Assembly (NCBI RefSeq): GCF_000429725.1
Contig: NZ_AUCK01000012.1
Coordinates: 1 to 64,000, forward strand
Direction: 5' to 3'
Source: Alkalicoccus chagannorensis DSM 18086
GTDB taxonomy: Bacteria > Bacillota > Bacilli > Bacillales > Salisediminibacteriaceae
DNA length: 64,000 nt
The first letter of the stretch is position 1, and the number at the start of each line of letters is the position of its first letter. Below are positions 7,841 to 16,605 of the stretch, piece after piece. A program made the translations under genes and the position numbers. The notes under the pieces were generated by a model that was not told the DNA's origin, did no database searches, and saw only the letters and a list, made by a program, of their open reading frames with translations.

Positions 7841-8785
7841 TTATTCTTCGAGTTCTCTCAAGTCTTCAATCGAATCGATATCCATGTACTCTGGGACGAC
7901 CAGCCCGAGACGGGTGCCTTCTGTATTCGGTCCGAGATCGACGAAGTCCTCTTCGTATTCATCGTAATACTGCTGCTGTCCCGGCAGCCATGAAGCAAAC
8001 ATCGCATCCGCTCCATCCGTAGCAAGTCCGGTGTACATCGCATCAATCATCACTTCAACGAGATCTGTTTCATAGTTGAGGTCTTTGAGCACTTCGCTGA
8101 CCACATTCGTCGCCGCCAGTGCATCGGCCCAGTTGACCAACGTGAATTCGATCAATTCTCCGTCGCCTTCTTCAGCGCCTTCTGTCCACTCGGCAACCAT
8201 GTCTTCATTATCGTCTACCCACTGTCTCGCTGCTTCATCTACTTCAGTATCCTCTTCTTCGGCCATCATCATGACCTCTTCCATATCACTCATCTCCCAG
8301 GAAAACTGGTCGATGACAGGAAACGCTCCCGGCATATCTTCTTCCAGTCCCGTTCGCGTCAACGTATGGATGTCTTCCCCTTCGCCGAATACCAGTTCCG
8401 GATCTTCAAGGAACTTTAGGTCATACTCCATGAACTTCCAGTGCGGCTGCCAGCCTGTGACGACGACCGGCTCTTCGTTATCAATCGCTTCGCCGAGTTC
8501 TGCTGTCATGACGGGACCGGAGCTGCTGAGCACCGACCAGTTTTCATCCAGATCATACTCTTCGATGGCGATCTCTGCATTATCCATGATGCCTGTTCCT
8601 GGATCGATGCCAACGATTTCGTAATCAACCTGTTCGCCAATAGACTCACCGGAAGCTTCCGCCTCTCCGTTGTTGTTCGTGTTCTCTTCCGCCGTGTTAT
8701 CGTTCTCATTTCCGCAGGCGGTTGCTGCTGCTAACAATGCTGTCATACCAATGGCTCCGACTAGTTGGTTCTTTTTGAAATTCAT
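7841..8785 (-). CDS. opuAC: OpuAC-like glycine betaine/compatible solute binding lipoprotein
   Basis: A 314-residue lipoprotein that would capture glycine betaine or related osmoprotectants outside the membrane for an OpuA-type ABC importer. The signal peptide ends in the lipobox LAAATACG (Cys24), followed by an Asn/Glu-rich linker. The mature part follows Bacillus OpuAC in order: GIDPGTGIM, VVTGWQPHW (aromatic ligand cage), EDIHTLTR, VNWADALAATNV, ASWLPGQQ and LGLVVPEYM. The protein is very acidic. AAAGGAG lies six bases before the ATG. No ATPase or permease gene is adjacent, so this is an orphan binding protein that presumably works with components encoded elsewhere. Confidence 0.88.
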   Translation of the reverse strand: MNFKKNQLVGAIGMTALLAAATACGNENDNTAEENTNNNGEAEASGESIGEQVDYEIVGIDPGTGIMDNAEIAIEEYDLDENWSVLSSSGPVMTAELGEAIDNEEPVVVTGWQPHWKFMEYDLKFLEDPELVFGEGEDIHTLTRTGLEEDMPGAFPVIDQFSWEMSDMEEVMMMAEEEDTEVDEAARQWVDDNEDMVAEWTEGAEEGDGELIEFTLVNWADALAATNVVSEVLKDLNYETDLVEVMIDAMYTGLATDGADAMFASWLPGQQQYYDEYEEDFVDLGPNTEGTRLGLVVPEYMDIDSIEDLRELEE

Positions 8786-8847
8786 ATCTATCTCCTTTAG
8801 GGTTTAGATTTGGCCTGTCGGCCGGTTCATACTAATTCTAGATGACT

Positions 8848-8874
8848 GAAAAGGGCGAAGAGGTTCCGCCCTTT
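8848..8874 (-). terminator. terminator after ferredoxin-NADP reductase
   Basis: AAAGGGCG and CGCCCTTT form a stem around a nine-base loop. On the minus strand the stem begins at the stop of the reductase gene and ends in CTTTTC. Confidence 0.6.
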
Positions 8875-9859
8875 ATGAAAACATACTTGTACTGTGCTTC
8901 GGCTGCAGTTTGGCAGCAGGGTCGATATACGATTTCGCATGATTCACGGCAATCGGAGCTTCCCCGAAACCGATGGCAATCAATTTGACTTTTCCTTCAT
9001 AAGAGGCAATATCTCCAGCAGCATAAATGCCTTTGATGTTCGTCTCCATCTTGGAGTTTACCGGAATCGTGTTTTTATCCAGATCCAGCCCCCATTCTTT
9101 GATCGGACCAAGAGAAGAAGTGAACCCATGGTTGACGATAACCGCATCGACGTCGATTCTCTCCTGCTCTCCATCTTTCTCCTGCAGCACTACTTGTTCT
9201 ATCTTGAGGTCATTTCCTTCCAACTGCTCCATCGTATACGGTGTTTTGATGTTCACACTCGACTGGCGCAGCTGATCCATGCTGTGTTCATGACAGCGGA
9301 ATTTGTCTCTCCGGTGAACCAGCGTGACTTCTGCTGCAATGGGCTCGAGCATCAGCGCCCAGTCTACGGCGGAGTCTCCGCCGCCGGATACGAGGACCTT
9401 CTGATCCCGGAAAGCCTCCAGGTCATTGATGAAATAATGCAGGTTTTTCCCTTCATAGTAATCGGCACCGTCGAGCGTCAACCGCCTCGGTTCAAATGCT
9501 CCCGCTCCAGACGTGATAATGATGGCTTTGGATAAGTGGCTCGCTTTATCAGTTGATAATTCGAACATCCCCTCGTCGTGCTTGTGAATTTGCTGCACGA
9601 CTTCTTCCAGCTTGATCGAAGGCTCGAACTGCGCAGACTGGGCAACAAGATTGTCCACCAGGTCCTTGGCACGCACCTTCTCGTACCCGGCTATATCGTA
9701 AATGTATTTTTCCGGATACAGGGTAGCGAGCTGTCCGCCGATTTCCGGCAGACTATCAATGATTTTTACCTTCATCTGCCTCATTCCACCGTAGAAAGCC
9801 GCGAATAGCCCCGCTGGACCACCGCCGACAATCGTCAGATCGTAGATGTCTTCCTTCAT
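8873..9859 (-). CDS. ferredoxin--NADP(+) reductase, YumC/thioredoxin-reductase-like
   Basis: A 328-residue FAD-dependent oxidoreductase resembling Bacillus YumC, which passes electrons between NADPH and ferredoxin. The FAD-binding motif TIVGGGPAG is at residues 9-17, the NADP-binding motif [11 protein letters not shown] is near the middle, and the FAD segment [20 protein letters not shown] is near the C-terminus. There is no thioredoxin-reductase CxxC pair. The ATG at 9859 is chosen over a GTG at 9868, because that GTG overlaps the ribosome binding site GGGGAGGTG. It starts five bases after the aldehyde dehydrogenase stop and is the last gene of the operon. Together with the Rieske protein it could feed electrons to an oxygenase. 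Confidence 0.85.
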   Translation of the reverse strand: MKEDIYDLTIVGGGPAGLFAAFYGGMRQMKVKIIDSLPEIGGQLATLYPEKYIYDIAGYEKVRAKDLVDNLVAQSAQFEPSIKLEEVVQQIHKHDEGMFELSTDKASHLSKAIIITSGAGAFEPRRLTLDGADYYEGKNLHYFINDLEAFRDQKVLVSGGGDSAVDWALMLEPIAAEVTLVHRRDKFRCHEHSMDQLRQSSVNIKTPYTMEQLEGNDLKIEQVVLQEKDGEQERIDVDAVIVNHGFTSSLGPIKEWGLDLDKNTIPVNSKMETNIKGIYAAGDIASYEGKVKLIAIGFGEAPIAVNHAKSYIDPAAKLQPKHSTSMFS

Positions 9860-9864
9860 TGCTT

Positions 9865-11346
9865 TCACCTCCCCTTTGCTGCTGAAAACCAGTGGAGTGG
9901 TGCTGGTTTTGTATTTTGAAAAATATGCTTCTGCTCGGTATATTCTTCGAGTCCTGCTTTCCCGAGTTCTCTGCCGATTCCGGACTGTTTATACCCGCCC
10001 CATGGTGCCTGCGGGATGTACGGATGAAAATCATTGATCCACACCGTACCCATTCTAAGCTTGCCGGCAATGCGCTCGGCTTTGGCAATATCCTCTGTCC
10101 AGACAGCTCCGGCAAGACCATATATCGAGTCATTGGCGATCTTCGCTGCTTCTTCTTCAGTTTGGAACGTCTCCACCGTGAGCACAGGTCCGAACACTTC
10201 TTCCTGGACGATGGTCATGTCCGACCGGCATTCCGTGAAAATGGTCGGCAGAAAGAAGAAGCCATCTGCAAGCGCCGGATCTTCAGGATACTTGCCGCCA
10301 ATCAGCAGGTTCGCGCCCTCTTCTACACCGATATCCACCAGCTTTCTCACTTTTTCTCGATGTTCAGCGGAAATCATCGGTCCGGACTCGGTCGCTTCCT
10401 CCATGCCGTCTCCGAGCCGGATCGCCTTCACCCGCTCTTCCAATGCTGCGACGAAGGCATCGTGGAGCGATGCTTCCACAATCAGTCTGGCACCAGCAGA
10501 ACAGACCTGTCCGGCGTGAAAATAGACAGCGTTCAACGCTTGGTCTAACGCGATGTCAAAGTCGCAGTCTGCAAAAACGATGTTCGGATTTTTCCCACCG
10601 AGTTCCAGGGCGATTTTTTTCATATTCCCGCTGGCCGTCTGCATGATTTTCCTGCCGGTCTCGATGCCGCCCGTGAACGAGATGAGGTCTACGTCATCAC
10701 TGGCCGCGAGCTCCTGGCCGACGGTGTGGCCCGGTCCCAGCACGAGGTTGATGACACCTTCCGGAAATCCTGCCTCCTCCATCAGTTCGAATACTTTGAT
10801 GGTCGTCAGCGGGGTGATTTCACTCGGTTTCAGCACCAGCGTATTTCCCGCGGCAAGCGCCGGAGCGAGCTTCCACGCTGCCTGCAGAAGTGGATAATTC
10901 CACGGCGTGATCTGTCCGCATACGCCGACCGGCTCCTGGACCACTTTACTGGTGGAGTCGGGAATCGGGGAATCGATGATGTCTCCGCCGTGCTTGTCAG
11001 CAAGTCCTGCATAATAGCGGAACACACCGGCAATGTCTTTCATATCCGCTTCGCTTTCAATGAGCGTTTTTCCTGTATCCAGCGTTTCCAGCTTCATCAG
11101 TTCATCGATATCCCGCTCGATGAAAGAAGCCGTGATCTCAAGAAGACGTCCCCGCTCCGCTGCTGGAACGGAGGGCCACTCCCCTTGATCAAACGCTGCG
11201 CGTGCTGCTTCAATGGCCAGCTGTGCGTCTGTCGTATCCCCTTCTGCTGCTACAGCGAGGACCTCTTGGTTAAACGGATTGATGATCTCCCGCTCCGCTT
11301 TCGTATGGGCTTCGACCCATGCGCCATTGATCAACATGTTCTTCAT
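9865..11346 (-). CDS. NAD(P)-dependent aldehyde dehydrogenase, betaine-aldehyde dehydrogenase-like
   Basis: A full-length 493-residue cytoplasmic aldehyde dehydrogenase, most like GbsA/BetB-type enzymes that oxidise betaine aldehyde to glycine betaine. Key parts are [20 protein letters not shown] (146-165), SFTGGIETG, the general base Glu248 in ALELGGKNP and the nucleophile Cys282 in GQVCSAG. The C-terminus contains [14 protein letters not shown], which recalls GbsA. The ATG follows GGAGTGATATAG. In this operon the aldehyde may come from oxygenase or amidohydrolase chemistry rather than from choline, since no choline dehydrogenase gene is nearby. The exact substrate is inference. Confidence 0.85.
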   Translation of the reverse strand: MKNMLINGAWVEAHTKAEREIINPFNQEVLAVAAEGDTTDAQLAIEAARAAFDQGEWPSVPAAERGRLLEITASFIERDIDELMKLETLDTGKTLIESEADMKDIAGVFRYYAGLADKHGGDIIDSPIPDSTSKVVQEPVGVCGQITPWNYPLLQAAWKLAPALAAGNTLVLKPSEITPLTTIKVFELMEEAGFPEGVINLVLGPGHTVGQELAASDDVDLISFTGGIETGRKIMQTASGNMKKIALELGGKNPNIVFADCDFDIALDQALNAVYFHAGQVCSAGARLIVEASLHDAFVAALEERVKAIRLGDGMEEATESGPMISAEHREKVRKLVDIGVEEGANLLIGGKYPEDPALADGFFFLPTIFTECRSDMTIVQEEVFGPVLTVETFQTEEEAAKIANDSIYGLAGAVWTEDIAKAERIAGKLRMGTVWINDFHPYIPQAPWGGYKQSGIGRELGKAGLEEYTEQKHIFQNTKPAPLHWFSAAKGR

Positions 11347-11441
11347 CTATATCACTCCATTACAACAAACCAATCCTGCTCCAGAATCCAATCACCGCTA
11401 ACACGATGCCAATTTTACCGGGGCTCTGCGTTGCTGTTTCA

Positions 11442-11798
11442 TCATTTATATACAATTACCTGCTCGTTTTTTTCCATGACGTTGAAATTTTTAATTTTGA
11501 ATTTCTCGTTTGCCAGCATTCTTCCTTCGTTCCGTATATCGAACTCCCGACCGTGCCATGGGCAGCGGAGGATGTCCCCTTCCCGGTCAAAGTTATACTC
11601 GCCTAATGTATCTGTCGGCTCCGGCGCACCACAGATTTTCCCTTTGGACAAGGGAGCTCCTTGATGGATACACCGGTTTAAGAAAGCGTAGTAGTGCCCG
11701 TCCGATGCGCGGCAGACGACAATACTGTGCCGGCCAAACGTGCTCTCCATCATCTCTCCCGGGTTAAGATCCTCCTTACTGCAGACTACTTCTTCCAT
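11442..11798 (-). CDS. Rieske [2Fe-2S] ferredoxin-like protein
   Basis: A 118-residue soluble Rieske protein with the cluster ligands Cys43 and His45 (CIHQGAPL) and Cys79 and His82 (CPWHGREFD), the pattern of Rieske ferredoxins serving dioxygenases. The insertion between the two ligand pairs is somewhat long. The start codon follows the amidohydrolase stop directly (TAAATG), and AAGGAGG lies at the end of that gene, so translation is probably coupled. It is expected to act as an electron carrier between the reductase encoded downstream and an oxygenase that is not in this window. A gap of 95 bases separates it from the aldehyde dehydrogenase. Confidence 0.88.
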   Translation of the reverse strand: MEEVVCSKEDLNPGEMMESTFGRHSIVVCRASDGHYYAFLNRCIHQGAPLSKGKICGAPEPTDTLGEYNFDREGDILRCPWHGREFDIRNEGRMLANEKFKIKNFNVMEKNEQVIVYK

Positions 11799-12884
11799 TT
11801 AGTCTTCCTCCTTCCGATTCGGAAGCTTCGGATAAAAGTTCCGTGCATTCTCGGACAACAGTTTCCTCATGAGCTCTTCGTCCAAGCCATTTGGCAGTGC
11901 CTCGTATGGATTATCATAATCCCAATGAGGATAATCGGTTGAGAAGGAAACCATATCGTCGCTGCCCATCTGTTCAAAGGTCTGCAGGAATTCCTTTTTG
12001 GACATTTCCTCCAGCGGCTGTGTCGTAAAGCAGATGTGTTCCCGGATGATGTCACTCGGCATGCGTTGAATCCACGGCACTTCATGACGCAGATCCCGGT
12101 ACTGCTGGTCCATTTTGCGCATCAGGAAAGGAACATAGGTGAACCCACCCTCAATCATCATCATTTTCAGTTTCGGGAATTTCTCAAAGACGCCGTTAAA
12201 CACCATGTTCGTGACGATCATCATGTGGGCGGTCGGGATCAGGGTATGCCACTCAATGAAGTAGCGCGGCCATTTGCCGTAATAGACCGGCGGCTCATTG
12301 TGATGCATGCCGATCATCAGATCATGTTTTTCTGCCGCTTCAAAAATAGGGTGGTAGTAAGGATCGCCCCACATGATATCGTCGATCGGGAGCAGGATCT
12401 GCACCATTTTTTCGTGACTGCCGACACGCTCAATCTCTTTCACTGCTTCGTGTGGTTCCTGAGCAGCGATGTGCACCGAGCCGTAAAGCCGCTCGTCTTT
12501 CTCCAGCCAGTGCTCAATCTGCCAGTCGTTATAGGCGCGGGCCAACGCCGTCGCCATCTCGTACCACCCGTGCATGGAAGAGGGAGACGGATCCAACGCC
12601 CCGGTCAGGATGCCGACCTCATGACCGATGTCATCCAGCAGCTGATACTGCATGAATGGAAGGTCTGACCCAGCAGGCCGGCCATCCGGCACTTCCGCAT
12701 CCGCTCTGTTCACACCCGCCACGGCTGGTTGGGTAAACGGCATGTGCTTTTCCTGAATCCAGTGGCAGTCCTCGATGTATCGTTTGTACGGCTGTTCTAA
12801 ATACGGCATTAAATCCTCGTACGTTACTTTTTCGTGAATGTCCGTATCAATCAAATGAAGCTTCTTCTGTTGTTTGGTGCTCAT
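11799..12884 (-). CDS. amidohydrolase 2 family metal-dependent hydrolase/decarboxylase
   Basis: A 361-residue TIM-barrel protein of the amidohydrolase-2 (ACMSD-like) family. The N-terminal metal motif is DTDIHE (Asp15/His17 region), followed by the histidines in IGMHHNEPP and the late aspartate motif SFSTDYPHWD. Members hydrolyse or decarboxylate aromatic and ring-cleavage products with a Zn or Mn ion. It is the first gene of the operon with the Rieske protein, aldehyde dehydrogenase and reductase, so it probably acts in breakdown of an aromatic or quaternary-amine compound. AGGAGG stands eight bases before the ATG. Confidence 0.85.
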   Translation of the reverse strand: MSTKQQKKLHLIDTDIHEKVTYEDLMPYLEQPYKRYIEDCHWIQEKHMPFTQPAVAGVNRADAEVPDGRPAGSDLPFMQYQLLDDIGHEVGILTGALDPSPSSMHGWYEMATALARAYNDWQIEHWLEKDERLYGSVHIAAQEPHEAVKEIERVGSHEKMVQILLPIDDIMWGDPYYHPIFEAAEKHDLMIGMHHNEPPVYYGKWPRYFIEWHTLIPTAHMMIVTNMVFNGVFEKFPKLKMMMIEGGFTYVPFLMRKMDQQYRDLRHEVPWIQRMPSDIIREHICFTTQPLEEMSKKEFLQTFEQMGSDDMVSFSTDYPHWDYDNPYEALPNGLDEELMRKLLSENARNFYPKLPNRKEED

Positions 12885-12990
12885 CTGTCATTCCTCCTGA
12901 TTGGTTGTTTCTCCATGTCTGCCTAGTAGCGTAGCACAGGGAAATTCCCCCTCAAAACTCACTGACCGGCGATAAGAAGAAGCTACCTCG

Positions 12991-13030
12991 TTCAGTGAAC
13001 GTCAGTGAACGTCAGTGCGTGTCAGTGCAC
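12991..13030. repeat. four tandem 10-bp direct repeats
   Basis: TTCAGTGAAC, GTCAGTGAAC, GTCAGTGCGT and GTCAGTGCAC follow each other without spacing between the divergent amidohydrolase operon and the ECF sigma gene. One unit per helical turn suggests a cooperative protein-binding site. It lies about 107 bases upstream of the amidohydrolase start. No other element was recognised in 12885-12990; between 13031 and 13276 there is only an uncertain 71-codon frame without a ribosome binding site. Confidence 0.65.
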
Positions 13031-13276
13031 TTTTTTCAATTTCGCACTGGACGATCTATTCTTTTCTCCTCTTGAGAACAATTCTGATAGGATGGGGATA
13101 GGTTGTCTTTGCCCCGTTTTTTGTGTTTCATGGGCGTCGACGTCCTTACGAGAATAAAGATAGTCACACCAAACGCCGGGAACTGCTTTGACACCATAAA
13201 AACGAACCGGTACATAAAACCATCCAGCTCGATTCATCCAGGATGTCTGTACAAGGTTGAAAAAAAGACTGTTCGG

Positions 13277-13318
13277 AAGTGATCAAATTCCGGATTCCGT
13301 TCGTTTATTAGGGTACAA
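13277..13318 (+). promoter_or_regulatory. putative ECF sigma autoregulated promoter
   Basis: AAGTGATCAAAT (-35 region) and TCGTTTATTAGGGTACAA (-10 region) match the sequence at 16815-16856 in an ungapped 42-base alignment. Identity is concentrated in these two boxes and the spacing is the same (17 bases between TGATC and CGTTTA). It lies 27 bases before the ECF sigma start. Confidence 0.7.
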
Positions 13319-13344
13319 GCTTGTTTCTGCAGAAGGAGGGTTAC

Positions 13345-13902
13345 ATGGACATGCACGATGACGTACAGCTGTACGAGCGCCTCCGTGCAAAGGATCAGGC
13401 TGCCATGGAAATGATCTACGACAAGTACAGCAGACTGCTTTTTTCCTTCGCCTATAAAGTCGTCCACAGTTCCGATGCCGCTGAAGAAGTCGTACAGGAA
13501 GTACTGATCAAGCTATGGAAAGGAAACGGCGTCTATTCTCCGGACAAAGGGAAATTTTCCACGTGGCTGCTGTCGATCACCCGGAACACCGCCATCGACT
13601 ACCTCCGCAGACAAAAGAAACATACCGATGAGGTGATCCATCAGGAAGTCGAGCATGCGGACACCCAGCCCGGAACAGAAGAGCTGGTCGAATGGAAGCA
13701 GCAGAGCGAACGGGTCCGCGAAGCGATGCGGGTACTCAAAGACGAGCAGCGGCTGATCATCGACCTGTTCTATTTCAAAGGATACTCTCAGAAAATGATT
13801 GCGGAACAAGTGGACCTTCCGATCGGAACGGTGAAAGGCCGGATCCGGCTGGCCCTGAATCACTTGAAGCAGGAACTTTACGAAGAAAGGAGGGATTGGT
13901 AG
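13345..13902 (+). CDS. ECF-type RNA polymerase sigma factor
   Basis: A 185-residue extracytoplasmic-function sigma factor. Region 2 includes IYDKYSRLLFSFAYKVV, DAAEEVVQEVLIKLW and KFSTWLLSITRNTAIDYLRR; region 4 carries the helix-turn-helix IDLFYFKGYSQKMIAEQ followed by LPIGTVKGRIRLALNHLK. The ATG at 13345 has AGAAGGAGGG directly upstream; a TTG 24 bases earlier is less likely. The stop overlaps the anti-sigma start by one base (TAGTG), so the pair is cotranscribed. The promoter in front of it recurs upstream of the surface protein gene at 16967, which suggests positive autoregulation and a small envelope regulon. Confidence 0.92.
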   Translation: MDMHDDVQLYERLRAKDQAAMEMIYDKYSRLLFSFAYKVVHSSDAAEEVVQEVLIKLWKGNGVYSPDKGKFSTWLLSITRNTAIDYLRRQKKHTDEVIHQEVEHADTQPGTEELVEWKQQSERVREAMRVLKDEQRLIIDLFYFKGYSQKMIAEQVDLPIGTVKGRIRLALNHLKQELYEERRDW

Positions 13903-14735
13903 TGGCGCATCAGGAATGTGACAAGTTGATTGATTACTTCAACGGACATTTGTCAGAAGAAGAAAAACAAGCCTTTGAACAGCACATGCAGGCATGCCCT
14001 TCGTGCCGGGAAGAACTCGCAGAATGGGAAGCTCTTTCTGCCGAACTCCCGTTTCTAAGCGAAGCGGAAGAACCGCCGGAAGGCATGAAAGAACGCGTGC
14101 TGACGAACGTATGGAACAGCGACGACACGAGCTCGCCCGAGACGTCGGCGCCGGCATTAGACGAAAAACGGCGTTCACGCAAAGGCCCGCTTGCAACCTG
14201 GTTCGTTGGCGCAGCGGCTGCCGCCCTCCTTTTCTCGCTCGCAGGAAACGGGTACCTGCTCATGGAAAACCAGCAGCTGGCGGAAGATCGGGAGCAGCTC
14301 GCCGGAGAAGCCGAACAGCTGGCGTTTGAACGAGATGTGATTGAAGCCGACTATGAAGCCCTCCTGGAACAGGAAGACGAGGAAGGCGGCGTCGCTGATG
14401 TGCTGCTTGCGTCCAACCTTGCTTCCACAGACGAGGAACTCTTCACGGGAGAAGGTTCGGCTACCATCATTGCCGAGGACGGTCACGTAGACCTCCTGGT
14501 ACAAGTGAGCGGCATGCCCGAGCTGGAAGGAGAAGAAGCCTTTCAGGCGTGGGTCATTGAAGGCGAAACGCCGATCTCTGCCGGGAGTTTCACGATTGAT
14601 GACGACGGCAACGGCGCCGTCCGCTACCGGCTGAGCGACATGGACGACATCCAGGTCGATCAGATTGCGATTACGCTCGAACCTCAGCCGAACAACGAAC
14701 AACCGCAGGGGCAGATGGTGCTTGCCTCGCCGTAG
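13902..14735 (+). CDS. anti-sigma factor with zinc-finger and RskA C-terminal domains
   Basis: A 277-residue single-pass membrane protein that should bind and silence the ECF sigma factor encoded just before it. The cytoplasmic N-terminus has an HxxxCxxC anti-sigma zinc motif (His28, Cys32, Cys35 in HMQACPSC). One membrane segment lies at about 98-116, followed by a coiled-coil-like Glu/Gln stretch. The extracellular part is an RskA-type domain (EEAFQAWVIEGETPISAGSF region). The start is a GTG overlapping the sigma stop, with AGGAGGG upstream. By analogy with RskA, regulated proteolysis of the outer domain may release the sigma factor. Confidence 0.88.
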   Translation: MAHQECDKLIDYFNGHLSEEEKQAFEQHMQACPSCREELAEWEALSAELPFLSEAEEPPEGMKERVLTNVWNSDDTSSPETSAPALDEKRRSRKGPLATWFVGAAAAALLFSLAGNGYLLMENQQLAEDREQLAGEAEQLAFERDVIEADYEALLEQEDEEGGVADVLLASNLASTDEELFTGEGSATIIAEDGHVDLLVQVSGMPELEGEEAFQAWVIEGETPISAGSFTIDDDGNGAVRYRLSDMDDIQVDQIAITLEPQPNNEQPQGQMVLASP

Positions 14736-14748
14736 ACATGGAGAGAGA

Positions 14749-14783
14749 GAACTGCCGGAGAAATTCTTCCGGCAGTTCTTTTT
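14749..14783 (+). terminator. terminator of the sigma/anti-sigma operon
   Basis: GAACTGCCGGA and TCCGGCAGTTC form an 11-bp stem followed by TTTTTG, 14 bases after the anti-sigma stop. Confidence 0.88.
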
Positions 14784-14815
14784 GGTGGGGACCAGGATGG
14801 GTGGTTTCCTCGGCA

Positions 14816-15775
14816 GGCTTGGTATTAGGTGACGGACGGACTGACTTCCTTTGCTTCGCTTGCCGCCGGCTTTTGTGACGGACGAACTCCTCTCAAGCGC
14901 CGTCCGCGCTTTCCTTCCGACCGTTTTTCCCCGCTGAACGTCCGAGCCGGCCGGCGGAGTGTCCGCCCAGCGCCGGAGTGACCGCTTTGCTCTTCGATGT
15001 GACCGCTCACCTCCTTCGAAGCGCCGTCCGCGGCCGCCTTCCGACCGCTTTTCCCGGCCGAACGTCCGAGCCGGATCCAAACCGCAGTCACGATCTCCAA
15101 CCCCCAACCCTTATATCCACCTTCTTTCCGCGGCTGCCCCGGCAGCCGTAACCCGGAAGGGCTTGGGTGACTGATGGACTGACTTCCTTTGCTTCGCTGC
15201 AGCCGGCGCTTCTGACTGCCGGACTCCTCCAAAGCGCCGCCCGTGGCCGCCTTGCGACCGCTTTGCCACGCTGAACGTCCGAGCCGGCCGGCGGAGTGAC
15301 CGCCCAGCGGCGGAGTGACCGCTTTGCTCTTCGATGTGACTGCTCACCTCCCCCGAAGCGCCGTCCGCGGCCGCCTTCCGACCGCTTTTCCCGGTCGAAC
15401 GTCCGAGCCGGACCGAAACGGCGAACAGGACCTTCAACCCCCAACCCTTATATCCACCTTCTTTCCGCGGCTGCCCCGGCAGCCGTAAACCGGAAGGGCT
15501 TGGGTGACGGATGGGCTGACTTCCTTTGCTTCACTGCAGCCGTCTTTTGTGCCGGACGGACTCCTCCAAAGCGCCGCCCGCATTTTCCTTGCGACCGTTT
15601 TTCCACGATGAACGTCCGAGCCGGCCGGCGGAGTGTCCGCCCAGCGCCGGAGTGACCGCTTTGCTCTTCGATGTGACCGCTCACCTCCTCCGAAGCGCCG
15701 TCCGCGGCCGCCTTCCGACCGCTTTTCCCGGCCGAACGTCCGAGCCGCACCCAAACCGCGAACACCACCTGAATT
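14816..15775. repeat. three tandem composite repeats: 21-nt arrays plus palindrome blocks (family A)
   Basis: The palindrome CGGCTGCCCCGGCAGCCG occurs at 15131 and 15468 (337 bases apart), each followed by AAGGGCTTGGGTGA. Each composite unit continues with CTGACTTCCTTTGCTTC and then about ten 21-nt units such as GAACGTCCGAGCCGG, GAGTGTCCGCCCAGC, GAGTGACCGCTTTGC and ATGTGACCGCTCACC. A third, block-less unit starts near 14826. The kilobase between two convergent transcription units holds no credible gene, although frames stay open on both strands. Confidence 0.88.
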
Positions 15776-15805
15776 TCCTCTTCTAAAAAAACTCCCTGAC
15801 ATACG

Positions 15806-15843
15806 AAAAGCTGCCCCTCCTTCCTAAGGAGAGACAGCTTTTC
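15806..15843. terminator. bidirectional terminator, mainly for the SDR gene
   Basis: AAAAGCTGCCCCTCC and GGAGAGACAGCTTTT form a long stem with two mismatches, flanked by A-runs and T-runs on both sides. It lies ten bases beyond the SDR stop. Confidence 0.8.
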
Positions 15844-15852
15844 TTCATATCG

Positions 15853-16605
15853 TTATTTCGTGTTCGTAAATCCGCCGTCGATGCGGATGATTTCTCCATT
15901 GATGTACTCTGCTTTCGACGTCAGCAGGAAGGTGACGAGCTCGGCGACTTCATCCGACGTGCCAAGACGACGCTGCGGAATCCCCTGCTCTGCGCTTGCT
16001 TTCATCTCCGGATTCGCATCAAAGTACTGCTTGACCATCGGTGTCTCCGTCGGTCCCGGTGCCACGGCGTTGACCCGCAGGCCGTCTTTCGCATATTCCG
16101 CGACGAGGCTTTTCGTCACTCCGGCGAGGGCGTGCTTCGTTGCGGCATAGGTGACGACGGTCGCCTGGCCGATCACTCCGGCGCTGGAAGCCGTATTGAC
16201 GATAGCCCCGCCGCCGTTTTTGACCATGACATCCGCAACGTAGCGCAGGCCGTACATCGCCCCGAGCAGGTTGATCCCGATGATGTTCTCCATTTCTTCG
16301 ACGTCCGTATCGAGGAAATAGCCGCCGCTGCCGGAGATGCCTGCATTATTGAAGAAATAATCAATCGTACCGAAATGATCGAGCGTCTGATCGACATACG
16401 CCTTCACCTCATCATGCTTGGACACGTCCGCTTGAATAAAAATCGCATCCGGTCCCTTCTCCTTCACGAGCCGCACTGTCTCCTGGGCTCCTTCTTCCCC
16501 GATGTCCACGACCGCAATGTTCACGCCTTTGTCCGCCAGGTGCAGCGCCGTCGCCTGTCCGAGTCCACTGCCGCCTCCGGTGATGATTGCTGTTTTTGCC
16601 ATCAT
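15853..16605 (-). CDS. short-chain dehydrogenase/reductase
   Basis: A 250-residue classical SDR using NAD(P)H. The cofactor motif TGGGSGLG is at 9-16, NNAG at 86-89, the catalytic Ser at about 140 and the YxxxK pair at Tyr153/Lys157 (YAATK); IRIDGGF near the C-terminus is typical. The acidic residue at the end of the second strand (VVDIG) suggests NAD preference. The substrate is unknown. AGGAGG stands before two consecutive ATG codons, and the second (16602) has the better spacing. The gene is transcribed alone, between two plus-strand units of the ECF regulon. Confidence 0.88.
   Translation of the reverse strand: MMAKTAIITGGGSGLGQATALHLADKGVNIAVVDIGEEGAQETVRLVKEKGPDAIFIQADVSKHDEVKAYVDQTLDHFGTIDYFFNNAGISGSGGYFLDTDVEEMENIIGINLLGAMYGLRYVADVMVKNGGGAIVNTASSAGVIGQATVVTYAATKHALAGVTKSLVAEYAKDGLRVNAVAPGPTETPMVKQYFDANPEMKASAEQGIPQRRLGTSDEVAELVTFLLTSKAEYINGEIIRIDGGFTNTK

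Noticed and set aside
13022-13237. 71-codon minus-strand frame between the amidohydrolase operon and the sigma gene
   Set aside because: The peptide (GWFYVPVRFYGVKAVPGVW region) looks somewhat protein-like, but there is no ribosome binding site. At most it is a gene relic.
14880-15080. CRISPR array
   Set aside because: The 21-nt units have no constant 24-40-base repeat alternating with unique spacers of equal length, and no cas genes are present.
14175-15802. Overlapping Arg/Ser-rich frames on both strands
   Set aside because: These are again frames through family A repeats, with repeated RTF, RSLRRW and SDVQ-like words, no start signals, and frames shifting between copies.
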